Source: Rhizomys pruinosus
Taxonomy: Eukaryota; Chordata; Mammalia; Rodentia; Spalacidae
DNA: 64,000 bases
Direction: 5' to 3'
Assembly (NCBI GenBank): GCA_009823505.1
Contig: VZQC01000265.1
Coordinates: 4,772,290-4,836,289, forward strand
Both the position numbers and the translations under genes were made by a program. Positions 47,335 through 59,588 of the stretch are shown here, one piece after another. Position 1 is the stretch's first letter; each line of letters starts with the position of its first letter. A model generated the notes under the pieces. The model did not search any database and was not told the DNA's origin. It worked only from the letters and a program-made list of their open reading frames with translations.

Positions 47335-47735
47335 ATTGTACAGTTGTCAACTTGATACACCTGGATATAGGGGATGTCAACTGGTGGATTTTCACCATTG
47401 AACTGGCCTGTGGCCGTCTCTGTGGGGAATTTTCTTGACTGTTGAATGATGTAGGAGGGGGCAGCACATTGGGACCAGTGTTACCAGTAGGAAGGTAGTT
47501 CTGTATTTTATAAGAAGCCAGGCTGAGCTCAGGCCATGGGAGAAAGCCAGTAAGCAGAGTTCCTCTACTGTCTGTGCTCCATGTTCCTGCCCTGAATTCC
47601 TGCTTTGGCTTCCCTCAGTGACGAACTGTGACCCCGGGAATTGTAAGATAAAATGAACCCTTTCCTCCCGGAGTTGGTTTTGGTCAGTGATTTTTTTTTT
47701 TTTATTGCAGCAACATAAAGTCACTAAGACAGTGT
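47335..47735 (+). repeat. Rodent type G interspersed repeat
   Basis: CAGTTGTCAACTTGATACAC near the start, ACTGGCCTGTGGCCGTCTCT, AAGCCAGGCTGAGCTCAGGC, GAACCCTTTCCTCCCGGAGT, and CAACATAAAGTCACTAAGAC at the end are the standard landmarks. This is the fullest copy in the window. Confidence 0.75.
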
Positions 47736-48360
47736 CCTGCTCAGGGATGAGCACTCTGCAGCCTCTTATTCTCTGCACAATGGCCAGCTGTAGGATTTTT
47801 TTTTGTCCATCTCCATCTGCTGCATAAAGAAGCTTCTCTGATGAGAGTTGACAGATCCATTAATCTACAGGTATAAAAATAACTCATGGGCTGGAGAGAT
47901 GGCTTCGTGGTTAAGAGCGCCGACCGCTCTTGCAGAGGACCCGGGTTTGATCCCCAGCACCCACATGGCGGCCAAGAGCCGTCTGAAACTCCAATTCCAG
48001 GAGAACTCCAGTTCCAGGGGAATCTGAGACCCTCTTCTGACCTCCGTGGCACTGCACGACACGGGTGCACAGACCTGCATGCAGATAGTACATTCATACA
48101 CATAAAATTAATTAATTAATTAATTAATTAATTAATTAAAAAGAAAACTAGTATTAGGGTCTCTCCTATGTCCTATGGCCTGACTAGCCTCAGGTTCCTA
48201 GGCCTGATATCAGTGTCAGGTATGGGCTTTATCTTATGAAGCAGGCCTTAAATCTACTTACAAAGTGGTTGGTTACTCCCATAGTATCCATGTCATTATT
48301 TCACCAAAGGGGATTGTCTTGCCACTCCACTTATTGTAGTAACATGAATAACTCCTTTTT
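47736..48360 (-). mobile_element. Old (Lx-like) L1 3'UTR, split by a B2
   Basis: GGGATGAGCACTCTGCAGCC, TGCTGCATAAAGAAGCTTCT, then after the B2 CCTCAGGTTCCTAGGCCTGA and GTTGGTTACTCCCATAGTAT. These are characteristic antisense L1 3'UTR landmarks. Confidence 0.7.
47889..48140 (+). mobile_element. B2 SINE with (TTAA)n-expanded tail
   Basis: GGGCTGGAGAGATGGCTTCG head, 17 bp internal duplication, and a tail that has become a (TTAA)n microsatellite (about 48107-48139). No clear TSD remains. Confidence 0.95.
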
Positions 48361-50256
48361 ATGTTACACATACTCTAATAATTTTCTCTTTGGGCCTCTA
48401 TTTCCTCCACTAGGTGGGAAATTCATTATGTTAGTGTCAACATGAGTATTCTCCTGAATATTTACAAGTCCAGTCCCTGGCATATGATCAGTGCTCAGCA
48501 TGTGGCCATTGCATGATTTTACAGCTGATTAAATTTGCCTGAAAAGAGGCAATATCCCTCATCATGCATGCTCATTTTGCACATTAATTTTGATACTGCT
48601 CCTTTAAAGATATTGATTTAGGGAGGATTTGTGAGAGCAGGAGAAATTGTGCCTTGTGACTTCTGAGGCTACAGCACAACACAGCCCCTAGGCATGAGAG
48701 TGCCTACACAGTCCCTGCAGAGATCAAAGGGGGAAGTCACTGCTCTGCTGATGTTAAGCCCCAAACAAGCAAGGAACATCAGCTTTCCAACCAGGAGTGG
48801 ACCAAACTGAAAGAAGGCATCCAGTCCTCAGTTCAGAGGTACAAGTTAGATCCCATATGAACTGTAGCAGAGACGACCCCGTGTTAGGTGGCCTAACTTT
48901 ATGAGTAGAACCAGTACTGGATTTTATGTACTCTCTTTTATACTGAGTGTATACAGCCTTAGATAATAGAGATAGTCTTGTAGCAGAACAGGCAAATTTG
49001 TTTGCATCCCTTTGGAAAAATGCTCAGGTTCCTTGAGTATAATGCAAGCCCCCATTGTATATTACATCCAGGTGGGCCATTCAACATTAGCCCTTTGAGA
49101 CTTGAGATAGAAGAGAACCTGGACAATCACAAAGCTCATGTTCTCTTTGCCATGTGAAGTAAAATCCTTTGAATCCTGGTAGGAGGCTGATATCTTCTGT
49201 CAGCATCCATAAAGCTGTAGCAAGTTAACGTAGTACATTGTATGTAGCAGGACTATCTCGGTCCCTTTGCAGTTCAAACTGCAGGTACATTCATGAGCAC
49301 AATTACAAATTAGTGGTGGAGTAAGCCAACACATCAAGGAACAGTTCATTAGGTAGCAACTGATGAATGTTTTATACTGTGTAAAATATGGCATATTATT
49401 TCATTTTTCTACTATCAGATTATCCTTGGCTTTGTCAAGTTAACAAATAAACCTGACAAACACATGCCCAATATGGAAATATGAAAACACCAAATCTATT
49501 TATTTTACATCAAATAATGCTGTTCCACCAATCATTATAGCACTCTGAGGAATAGCATAATTAGTTTCTTTCTCTTGCATCTACAATTCTTCAACTGTGA
49601 TTTGGCTGATTCAAGCTAGGTTAACTATCTTGAATCAAAGTTCATACTGGGCCTAATTTAGGTTCTCAGTTCTGTAATTCCTCATATATTAAAAAAAGCA
49701 GAGTAAAGGAATAACATATTTATATTATTTATTTCTTTTATACCCATACATATCCAACTGACCAAATTAACATCAATAGGATAACCATGGATATCCTTTA
49801 AGAAAGTAAGGGAGGGTTCATATTTGCTGGTCTGTAGTCTCCTTATGAGGAAAGAAAGCCTGCATTCACATGTTAATAATTTGTTAGGAGTGTTCTCAAG
49901 AACAAAATCTGTGAGAGAATTAGGAGGAAATTTTGAAATGAAGAGAAAAGTCATTGTGAAGCACTGAGCAGTGTCCTCCGGTCTTAGGATGAGGACAGTC
50001 AGAAGCTTTGATGGCCCCACCTTGAGACAGAAGTTGGACTTCTCTACCAATGGCTTGAACAACCCTTTGAATCACAAAAGCCTCTGGAGCAATGATTCAC
50101 AATTAGGTGAGACAGTCTCCTTAGCCTGGGGGCAGTTCCTGCTGTACCAGGAGACTCAGCTGTGAATCATAAGCAAGGAACTTTCCCATAAGATGCTGAA
50201 ATAAGGCTATTCATCTCTCCCATGACAGTGATTATGGTAAGATTTTTCTCTTTACT
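48361..50256. other. No recognisable gene
   Basis: Apparently single-copy or very old sequence. The 126-codon minus frame at 49682-50062 shows no known domain and no coding-like neighbours. Confidence 0.45.
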
Positions 50257-50270
50257 GAAAATTATCTAAC

Positions 50271-50546
50271 GGGGGCTGGAGAGATAGCCTAGTGGTTAAG
50301 AGCACCAACTGCTCTTGCAGAGGACCCGGGTTCGATCCCCAGCACCCACAAGGCAGCTAAGAACCGTCTGTAACTCCAATTCCAGGAGAACTTCAGTTCC
50401 AGGGGAATCTGAGACCCTCTTCTGACCTCTGAGGCATTGCACGACATGGGTGCACAAACCTACATGCAGACAGTACATTCATATACATACAAAAATAAAT
50501 AAAATAAAAAATAATAATAATAAAGTGAGAGAAAATGTTAAAAAAA
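50271..50546 (+). mobile_element. B2 SINE with perfect 14 bp TSD
   Basis: GGGGGCTGGAGAGATAGCCT head, B-box GGTTCGATCCC, 17 bp duplication, AAATAAATAAAA-type tail. The TSD GAAAATTATCTAAC lies at 50257-50270 and 50547-50560. Confidence 0.97.
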
Positions 50547-50649
50547 GAAAATTATCTAACATACTGTAGTTGTCCAGTAATAGTGAGTTTCATATTATGT
50601 ACTTATTCTCGATAAGTTTATATTAAACGCCATATCCCATGCTATATGC

Positions 50650-51010
50650 TAAGGCTATAGAACCAGTTTTAATTTCTTTGTATGAAAAATAAAGTAAGAT
50701 ATATGAATATGCATATGTTGAAGCAATACAAGTTGGAGGGGACAACAACAACAAAAGAACTGGGACAAAACAGAAACAAAGCAAACAAACAACAACAACA
50801 ACAACAAAATGACTGAAACAATGAAGTTCTCCCAAAAACAATCCTCTGCCTTGGAAAAACTCTGGAAAGATTCAGAAAAAGATGCAACACATGTATGGCA
50901 GAAAGCATGAACTTGGGTTGGGGGGGCATGGAAAGAGAAATGAGTCTAAACTGGATTAAGAAATGCTGTATGATGTATGAAAATTTTAATAAAAATAAAA
51001 AATATATTAA
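50650..51010 (+). mobile_element. L1 3'-terminal module
   Basis: GCAATACAAGTTGGAGGGGA, CAACAACAAAAGAACTGGGA, GATTCAGAAAAAGATGCAAC, GGCAGAAAGCATGAACTTGG, a G run, then TGATGTATGAAAATTTTAAT and an A-rich end, the same layout as at 8690-9012. Confidence 0.75.
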
Positions 51011-51037
51011 CAAAACAAAACAAAAAAGTAAATGTTG

Positions 51038-51110
51038 AGCTGGGATGTAGCTCAATGGTAAAGTCCAATATTACTAAATGAAACCCAGCAATAAAATGAA
51101 TTAAAAAAAA
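51038..51110 (+). mobile_element. Degenerate ID SINE
   Basis: GAGCTGGGATGTAGCTCAATGGTAAAG, a tRNA-Ala-like/BC1-like head, followed by GAAACCCAGCAATAAAATG and a poly(A) tract. The middle B-box region is altered. Confidence 0.6.
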
Positions 51111-51114
51111 AAAC

Positions 51115-51820
51115 CAGATTTCATGACATTGTGTCTAATCACAGTATTTATTTTATGGGAGTGCTTCTTAGAATTTCATGTACAAGGCTACTTGAGGTTT
51201 TGTCTGTCTTTTCTAAAATATTATATAGTAATTAAAAGTATCAGGAATGTGTAACTTAGCCTTTCTGGATGCTTAACAACCATACTTAATGCCCATACCA
51301 AATTGGCCAAGGGACTTAAGGGATAATTTTATTCCTTGCCCTCAGAGGTCAACTAAGTCTCAGGAGACTATGTATAGGGACATCTCTTGAAATATCCTGC
51401 AAATATGAGTCACCAGTCTTCCTGTGTAGGGAGGTCTTGGAGAACCACTAATGGGACTTTAGAGAGTGTCCAGTCTATAAAGAGGAAAGTCTGCTCATGC
51501 TTCAAAAGGGAAGCCTGGTCTAGCAAGACCTGATTTTTTTTGAGTGGATGGAACTGGTAAATGAAAAGCCAAAAGGAGCCAGGGGCTCCCTCCCACCTCC
51601 ACCAAAACCTGAGTGACACTTGAGGACCAGATCCTCAACTGATCTTGAGAAAACCTAAACCTTGGTTAATCTGGGCTAACTGTGTGGCCTTAAAAATCCA
51701 AAAGAAAAGTATAACCAGAAATAAATAATCAGGAGAAATTGAACTTCAGGTATAAAACTTGACATCTTAGTAAAAAGACAAAAAGAAAAAAAAAGCACTG
51801 TTGTTTTGCCTGTCTTCAAT
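51115..51820 (+). mobile_element. Element F, copy 3, left part
   Basis: Similar to 1690-1972 plus 4235-4550, and to 24598-24385 in reverse complement. It is cut at 51820 by the L1 and resumes at 57278. The last 12 bases CCTGTCTTCAAT are the TSD. Confidence 0.7.
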
Positions 51821-52039
51821 ACTTTTTTGGCTTAATTTTTTAATTGAACTTTTGAGATTATCATACAATACGTTGCACTCTTATTTTTTTTAGTGATAAA
51901 GAGTTCACAATATGAAAGGACAGTTGTTTTCAGATCACATTAACGTTGCTCAGTTTGCCATAAAATTAGGTAATTGGTGCTAGCATCCACAGATGAGGGA
52001 TACCATTCATCATTTATTTTTCTGGGGCTGTGTTACTTC

Positions 52040-55000
52040 AATTAGCAAGATATATTCTAGCCAATCCATTTACCTGCAAAGCTCATGATGTCATCTTTCT
52101 TTACCACTGCATAGAAATCCATTGTGTAGATGTGCCACATTTTCTCTATCCACTCATCAGTTGAGGGGCACTTGGGTTGGTTCCAGCTCTTTGCTATTGT
52201 GAAGAGAGCTCCAATAAACATGCCTGTGCCTGTATCTCTGTGGTAAGATGAGTCAGGAGTGGTGTGCCTGAGTCAGGTGGCGAGTTCATTCTGAGTCTTC
52301 CAAGGGTACTCCACACTGTTTTCCATAGAGGCTGTAGGAGTTTACTTTCCCACCAGCAGTGGGTGAGTGTTCCCCTTTCCCCACAACCTCTCCAGCACTT
52401 GTTGTCATTTGTTTTCTTGATCCTAACCAGTCTTAATGACGTCAAACACATTTTAAGATGTTTCTCAACCATCTCTAATTCCTCACTTGTGAAGTATCTA
52501 TTCAGCTCTTTGCTCCATCTTTTGAGTGGGTTATTTGTTTTCTTTCTTCTTTGTTTTTGGAGTAGTTTATATAGTCTGGAAATCAATGCTTTGTCAGAAC
52601 TATCACTGGTAAAGGTTTCCTCCCACTCTGTGGGTTTTCTCTTCACATCCTTGATTGTTTCTTTTGATGGACAGAAGCTTTTGAGTTTAATGAGGTCCCA
52701 TTTGTCAGTTGTCGACCTTAATTCTTGTGCAGCTGCTGTCTGATTTAGGAAGTCTTTTCCTACGCCTATGTGCCTATGTCTTGTAGGCTACTGGCAACTT
52801 ATTCTTCTATCACCTTCAGAGTTTGGGGTTTCAAATTGAAGTCTTTGATCCACCTGGAGTTGACTTTTGTACAGGGCGAGAGAGGTAGGGGTTTAATTCC
52901 ATTCTTCTACAAGTGGTGATCCAGTTTTGCCAACACCACTTGCTGAAGATGATGTTTTTCCTCCACTGTGTCTTGTTGGCCTCCTTGTCAAATATGAGGT
53001 TGAAATTGTATGTGCTCAAGTTTGGATCTTCAGTTTTGTTCCATTAGTCAACAGGTCTGTTTCTGTGCCAGTACCGAGCTGTTTTTATGACTACAGCCCT
53101 GTGTAGTATAGTTTGAAATCTGATATAGAGATCCCCCCTGTATTGCTCTTTTCACTCAGGGTTGTTTTGGCTATTCAGGGTGTTTTGTTTTTCCAAATGA
53201 AATTAAGGACTTATTTTCCAAGCCTGTGAAGAAACTCTTGGGGATTTTAATGGGGATTGCATTGAATCTGAATATTAATTTGTGTAGAATGGACATTTTT
53301 ACTATATTAATTTTTCCAATCCATGAGCATGGGAGGTTTTTCCAGCTTCTGATGTCTTCTTCAATTTCCTTCTTCAGGGGTTTAAAATTATTTTGGTAGA
53401 GATCTTTGGTGACTTTGGTTAGCTTTTTCCTAGGTATTTTATTGTTTTTGAAGCTATTGTGAGTGGGAAGGTTTCCTTGAATTCCTTCTTCAGTTGCTTG
53501 TTGTTGGTGTAAAGAAAGGCTGCTGATTTTTCTAGGTTAATTTTGTATCCTGCCACTTCATTGAAACTCTTAATCGATTCTAGGAGTTTTCTGGTAGAGT
53601 TTTTAGCATCCCTCAAGTAAACAATCATATCATCAGCAAAAAGGGATAGCTTGACTTCCTCTTTTCCGATTAGTATCCTTTAATTTCCTTTTCTTGCCTT
53701 ATCGCCCTAGCAAGTGTTTCAAGCACTTTATTGAAGAGGAGTGGTGACAGGGGCAGGCTTGCTGAGTTCCTACCTTTAAGGGGATGCTTCTGTCTTTTCT
53801 CCATTTAGGATGATGTTGGCTGTGGGTTTCCTGTATATGGCTTTGATTACATTGAGGAATGATCCCTTGAACAAAATTCCCTTTAGGACTTTAAGCATGA
53901 AGGAATGCTGAATTTTGTCAAAGGCATTTTCTGCATCAATTGAGATGATTGTGTGGTTTTTGTCTTTCAGTCCATTTATATGCTTTATGATATTTATTGA
54001 TTTTCACATGTTGAACCATCTCTGCATCTCCGATATGAATCCAACTTGGTCATGACGGATGATTTTCTTGATGTGGGTCTGTATGTGGTTTGCAAATATT
54101 TTGTTGAGAATATTTGCATCTGTGTTCATTAATGAGATGGGTCTATAGTTCTCCTTTTTGGTTGTATGTTTGCCTGGTTTTGGTAATAGAGTGATGGTGG
54201 CTTCATAGAAGGAATTTGAGAGAATCCCCTCTGTATCCTTCTGAAGAATTCGAGCAATAATGGTTGTAAGTCTTTTTGGAATATTTTATAGAATTCTGTG
54301 GTGAAACCATTTGGGCCTGGGATTTTTTTAGTTGCGAGGTTTCTTATTACATCTTCAATTTCTTCATGTATTATGGGTCTGTTTAAGCTGTTGATCTCTT
54401 CTTGGTTAAGCTTTCTGATTCCCAGGATGTCAGATATTCATCCATTTCTCCTAGGTCTAAACTTAGTAGAGCATAGGTTTTTTTGAAGTATCCCACATGA
54501 TCGCTTGGATATTTTCATTGTCTGTTGTGATATTTCCCTTTTCATGGCAGATTATATTGATTTGGCGTTGTTACATCTTTCTTTTGGTTAACTGGGCTTG
54601 AGGTCTATATTGTTTATTCTCTCAAAGAACCAACTTCTGTATTCATTGATTTTCTGTATGGTTTTCTTTGCTTCTATTTCATTGATGTCTGCTCTGATTT
54701 TTGTTATTTCTTCTAGTCTGTTGCAGTTAGGGTTCATTTGCTGTTGTCTCTCAAGTGTTTTTAGCTGCAGTGTTAGATTGTTCACTTTCTGTTTTTCTAA
54801 GGTAGGAACCCAGGGCCATAAACTTACCTCTTAAGACTGCTTTTTAAAGTATCCCATAGGTTTTGTTGTGTTGTATTATCATTGTCATTCAGTTCCAGGA
54901 ATACTTTTATTTCTTTCTTTATTTCTTTCTTGACCCATTCATTATTCAGGAGTGTGTTGTTTAGTCTCCATGTGTTCTTGCAGATAGTAGGGCTTATCCT

Positions 55001-55733
55001 GGTGTTGATATTGAGCTTTATTGGACTGTGGTCTGATAGAATGCATGAAATTATTTCAATCTTTTTGTATTTTTGGAGGTTTCTTCTGTGTCCCACTATG
55101 TGGTCGATTTTGGAGAATGTTCCATGGAGTGCTGAGTAGAAAGTGTATTCTCTGGTATTATGGTGGAATATTTGGTAGATGTCTGTGAGGTCTATTTGGT
55201 ATACCATATCATTCAGTTCAGATGTCTCTCTGTTTATTCTTTGTCCAGTTGACTTTTCCAAAAGGCTCAGTGGGCATTGAAGTCCCCTACTATGAGTTTA
55301 TTGTGATTAATCTGTGCCTTGAGGTCCTGGAGAATTGTCTTTATAAAGTTTGGTGCACCAGAGTTTGGGGCAAATATATTCATGATTGTGAAATCTTCAT
55401 TGTCAATTGTTCCATTGATAAAGATGTAATGACCTTTCTTGTCTTTTCTGATTTCTTTTACTTTGAAGACTATTTTGTCTGATATTGAAATAGTAACACC
55501 TGCTTTCTTTTTGGTACCATTTGCTTAGAATATTTTTTCCATCTTTTCACTTTAAGGTGGTGCCTATCCTTGAGGGTGAGATGTGTTTCTTATAGACAGA
55601 ATATAGATGGGTTCTGTTTCCTAATCCAATCTCCCAGTCTATGTCTTTTGTTTGGGGAGTTTATTCCATTAATATTTAATGATATAACTGAAAGATGTGT
55701 GTTGCTTCCTTTCACCTTACTATCCATTTGCAT
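52040..55733 (-). pseudogene. L1 ORF2 (endonuclease, reverse transcriptase, Cys-rich C-terminus), frameshifted
   Basis: The likely start is ATG at 55731-55733 (MQMDSKVKGSN...), followed by an endonuclease domain. Recognisable pieces include LNINGINSPNKRHR and a GDFNAH motif (about 55270-55287). Further on come [22 protein letters not shown] and the catalytic-histidine SDHSP (frame 54824-55261). The RT motif FADD is at about 53629-53640, before [12 protein letters not shown]-terminal segments follow at 52831-53019 and 52194-52646. About 1,230 codons in total, close to the usual L1 length of about 1,270. Multiple frameshifts and stops break it. Confidence 0.88.
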
Positions 55734-55784
55734 TTTTGGTCTAGGTTTCTACTTCTGCAGTTATGCTTTTATTAATTTCTCTTT

Positions 55785-56936
55785 CTAGGTGCCTGGGGAG
55801 AGTTGCTCCTTTCTTCTGTCCTTTGAATCACTTCAAGTATTCTCTGAAGGGTTGGTTTTCCGGACATGTATTCTGTCATCTTGTTTATGTCATGGAAGAT
55901 TTTTCTCTCTCCTTCAACTATAATCAACATTTTTTTCTGGGTATTGTAACCTGAGTTGGTATCTATAGTCCTTTAACACTGGGAATGCTTTGTTCCATGT
56001 TCTTCTTGCTTTCATAGTTTGCACTGAAAAGTCAGTTGTAATTCTGATGGCTTTCCCCTTATATGTAACTTGTTGTTTTTATCTTGTGGCTTTGAGAATT
56101 TTGTCTTTCTTTTGGGCATCTAGCATTTTAACTATGATATGGCATGGAGAGTTTCTTTTTCTAATTTTGTCTGTTTGGTGTTTTATGTGCTTCTTGTATT
56201 TGTATGTTTGTCTTGTTTTAGTTTGGGGATATTTTCATCTATTATTCTGTTGAAGATCTGATCAGTACCACTCTCTTGGGATTCTTCTCCTTCCTCTATC
56301 TGTATGATGTGGAGGTTTGATCTTTTCATAGTGTCCTACAGTTCCTGGTTGTCCCACTTTTGTGTATTTTTAAATTTTTCATAATCTTTCCTTGAGGTTT
56401 TTAGTTGTTCTGTATTATCTTCCAGGTCTGACATTCTTTGTTCTGCTTCCTCCATTCTACTTCTGAGGCTTTTTCCGTTCCTTTCCTCTTGATTGAATGA
56501 ATGTTTGATTTCCTTTTTCATTTCTTCTTGTAATTTCTTTAGTATTTCCATTTCCTTTTGGAGCTTCTCAATCTCTTCCTGTAGCTCTTTGCTTCCTTTC
56601 CAAAAGGTTGATTTCCTTTTTTTATTTCAACATGGGATCTTTTCAGTGTTTCCACTTCCTTCCAGAGTGTGTCATTTTCTCCCTCTACTTCTTTCTGGCA
56701 TTTTTCAATCTCTCTCTCTCTAGGTCCTTCTTGAGTTTTTCTGTCCTTAGTTCTCTGACTTGTTCTTTATATTCTTTAATTTCTTTGAATATGTCTGAAA
56801 TTGTTTCTCTAAGATCTGTGTCCTGGGCCTTCCACAGGGGAATCCCACTGTAGGAATCTCCCACAGGGTTGGTAGAGCTTGGTGTGGGATTATCCTGCAC
56901 CTTTCCCATGTTGTCCCTTTGTCGTGTCCCTGGCAT
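55785..56936 (-). pseudogene. L1 ORF1, near full length but broken
   Basis: The likely start is MPGTRQRDNMGKVQDN at 56936; upstream in-frame codons to 56987 are probably leader. A coiled-coil segment follows (DLRETISDIFKEIKEYKEQVRELRTEK, then 56336-56551 EEMKKEIKHSFNQEERNGKS and RMEEAEQRMSDLEDNTEQL). The C-terminal domain near 56100-56200 reads PCHIIVKMLDAQKKDKILKA, a typical ORF1p C-terminal motif. Length of about 380 codons fits the family. Stops and frameshifts prevent full translation. Confidence 0.85.
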
Positions 56937-57277
56937 GTGGGTTTCTCTTTGCCTGTATTCTGATGTGAATCCCAAATGCCTCTTCATTGTGTTGAAGGCT
57001 TGCTTTGCTTGCCTTCTTCAGATGCCTTCGTTGTTTTGTTTGTTGATTTGTTTTTCTCCTTGTTTATGGAGTGTTAACTTGTTTAAGTTTTAGGCCTTCT
57101 ATTGGAAATCTAACTCACTTTTCCCTTTCTGTTCTGAAGGTTCTCCAAAGAATCCACTTGGACACTCCCTCAGTAATTCCAGTTGGAGGGGGCTGGGGAG
57201 GGAATTATGCCTGTTTAGCCCATGCCCCAGTACTCTGTGCTTCAGGTGGTCCTGGGAAATCTGTGGACTCAAGTCTC

Positions 57278-57720
57278 CCTGTCTTCAATTCTTACTGGTA
57301 AGTGCATCTACCCTGTGGCTGCCATTACTTTTGCCATCCTTCAAAGACATGAGACACAGCTTTTCAACCTTCCAATATGGACTGAAGACTCATGTCTCTC
57401 CAAGATTCCTCCAATCCTTCAGTGCCAGATGAAGATTGCTGAGACATCCAGTTTCTGGACTGAGCAACTACTGGGGTTTCAGCCTCTTCAGAGTATAGAC
57501 TGCCATTGTTGGACTACCCAGGTTGTATCATGGAGGCCAGTATAGGAAGATCAAAACAGGATGCAGTGCTTACTGGACCTCGTTTGGTGACCATTGAAAG
57601 GGAATTACCCAGTGTGGAGCACAAGGGCAGGACTGATGGTTGTTTGGGTTAGCCAAGGAGGAGCCTTCAAATACTCCCTTAAGGAAAAGATGACCTCTTT
57701 CAGCCTAATAAAGAAAAAAA
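57278..57720 (+). mobile_element. Element F, copy 3, right part
   Basis: Continuation of F after the L1, matching 24385-23985 in reverse complement over its whole length (CCTTCAAAGACATGAGACA, AGACTCATGTCTCTCCAAGA, AGACTGCCATTGTTGGACTA). It passes directly into an L1 3' module. Confidence 0.8.
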
Positions 57721-58065
57721 TCATAAACTGATGTTGCTGAAACCTATACATCATAATCTTGATATATGTGTGGCATGTATATATGCATATTTTGTAGTGA
57801 TACAAATTGGAAGGAAAAACACAACAACCAAAAAAAAAAAAAAAAAGACTGGGACAAAGAACTGACAAATAGTAAACTTCTGCCCTGAACAGTAAACTTC
57901 TGCATCGAAATTAAAAAAAAAAAAAAAGATTGAGAAAAAAGATGAAAGACATGTATGGTGGAATGCATGAGCTCTGGTGTGGTGGGGGGGCAAAGAATGG
58001 GGAATGGTTCTAAATTTGATTAAGAAATGTAGTATTAAATGCACGAAACTTCAATATTAAAAGAA
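57721..58065 (+). mobile_element. L1 3'-terminal module attached to element F
   Basis: GTGATACAAATTGGAAGGAA, ACTGGGACAAAGAACTGACA, AAGATGAAAGACATGTATGG, GGAATGCATGAGCTCTGGTG, a G run, and AATGCACGAAACTTCAATAT. Together with 51115-51820 and 57278-57720 it forms the same F-L1 chimera as at 23529-24598. A CTGCC/GAACAGTAAACTTCTGC segment is duplicated near 57875-57905. Confidence 0.8.
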
Positions 58066-58797
58066 TTCTGAAAAGGAATTTAGCTGTAAAATAAAAGGAG
58101 GTGTTCTATTTTATATTTGATTTGCTGTTTTTATTAAGTGTAGAGTAAAAAAAACTACATAAAAACTTTTCCATAAGAGGTGGAAAATCTTGAGGAAACT
58201 TTATGGAATAGAATGCTAAGGAAGATAAAATCATGGGAAAAGGAAGCTGAAAAGTGTGGAGAATTATGAAAAACACAGCGAGAGAAAGGAATTTCAAGCA
58301 ATGCTGGCTCATGTTCTAAGAAACAAAACTTAAATTTGAAAGACTCAAGACACCCACTGCATTTATTCTTTTCCTAATAGCAAGCACATGGGAATAATGA
58401 GCAGAAATCAGTTCATTTAGAAAACACATTCACTCTTGGGAAATTCATGTATAAAGAATGTTCTTTTGAACCATATTCCCTCCTCTTCCAATGTTCACTA
58501 TTTATATTTTCAGTATAAATTTCCTTTCAAAACCCCAGTAGACCTAAATCAGTGCAATTGTGCCATCTTCTTCATGTCAACATCATAATCATCTATATCA
58601 ATTAGCATTTAATTTTATCATTTTAATACTATTAAATAAGGGCTATTAATTACAAGATCATTTTGTAGATGACAAAATTGAGGTTTAGAGAAGGTTTATC
58701 TCTGTCTCAAAGCCACATAGATAATACATTGAGGAGAAAATGCAATAACATTGACAAGTATGCCTTAATTCGATGCTATTTGTTCTAAGTAGGATAG
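58066..58797. other. No recognisable gene or repeat
   Basis: AT-rich intervening sequence, ending at the TSD of the next L1. Confidence 0.45.
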
Positions 58798-59588
58798 AAA
58801 GACTCATATTAAGTTGGTGAGGTTTTGACCTGTGGGAACATACAAATCTTTTCCCATAGTTAGTTTTAAGATTTGAATTGCAAAGTTTTTGACAAAAAGG
58901 TTGCATATATATCTGTATCCCCCCCTTTTTATTTTAGGTTTTTGTTTTTTGACCCGCGAGTCTCAAAAAGGCATTTGTTGTCTCTTACCTATAGGCAGGA
59001 ATCAAAGCGCAGATTTCATCAGATTCACCCAAGCTATTTTTGGTGACTGTATGTCATTAACTTGGGAAGCAAACTTAATTTCTTAAGTTAAATTATCCTA
59101 CAAGTAAAAGAGAATGCTACAAAATGATACTGTACAACAGAAAAATTATAGAGAACATTCGTATGTGCCAATCCCAATGTTATTGTTATACATATTTTAA
59201 GTAAAACAAATGTGGACGACAACAATTTATGTTTCCAATTAACTAAGGTGCATTACCATTTTTATCAGAACTTTTAAACCAACGTTGTTTAATATACATA
59301 TATGTACTTTTACTAAGTCCTAAAACACCATGTAACCTGTAGGCAGAGTCTGAGCAAAATTGGATACTTATTGAACTCATGTCAATTAAATATACATTAA
59401 TTGAATATAGACCCGTGTCCCTCTCCCACCCCTCCCACCCCTCCTGATTCACCATTTCAGTCAGTTTTCTGATGCAGTCTTTCTGCTGTTGTGCTTTTAA
59501 TATACATCCCTCTCCACAAGAAATATTTACAACTGGGTTATTGGCGCTAGCATCCACAGATGAGGGATACCATTAGTCATTTGTTTTT

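Larger units (their letters stand above)
51821..57277 (-). mobile_element. Near-complete L1 (5.46 kb) inserted in element F, perfect 12 bp TSD
   Basis: The minus-strand element holds about 340 bp of 5'UTR (57277-56937), ORF1 (about 56936-55785), ORF2 (about 55733-52040) and a 3'UTR ending in A-rich sequence (51821-51850). The TSD CCTGTCTTCAAT lies at 51809-51820 and 57278-57289, and F is continuous across the excised element (compare 24400-24380). The 5' end lacks the GC-rich monomers seen at 600-958, so the promoter is probably incomplete. ORFs carry stops and frameshifts, so it is not autonomous now. Confidence 0.92.

Noticed and set aside
49682..50062. 126-codon minus-strand frame in a repeat-poor stretch
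   Set aside because: No recognisable domain or splice-site support; length is compatible with chance in 64 kb.
51038..51110. tRNA-like segment
   Set aside because: Fits a decayed ID SINE with poly(A) tail; the B-box is destroyed.
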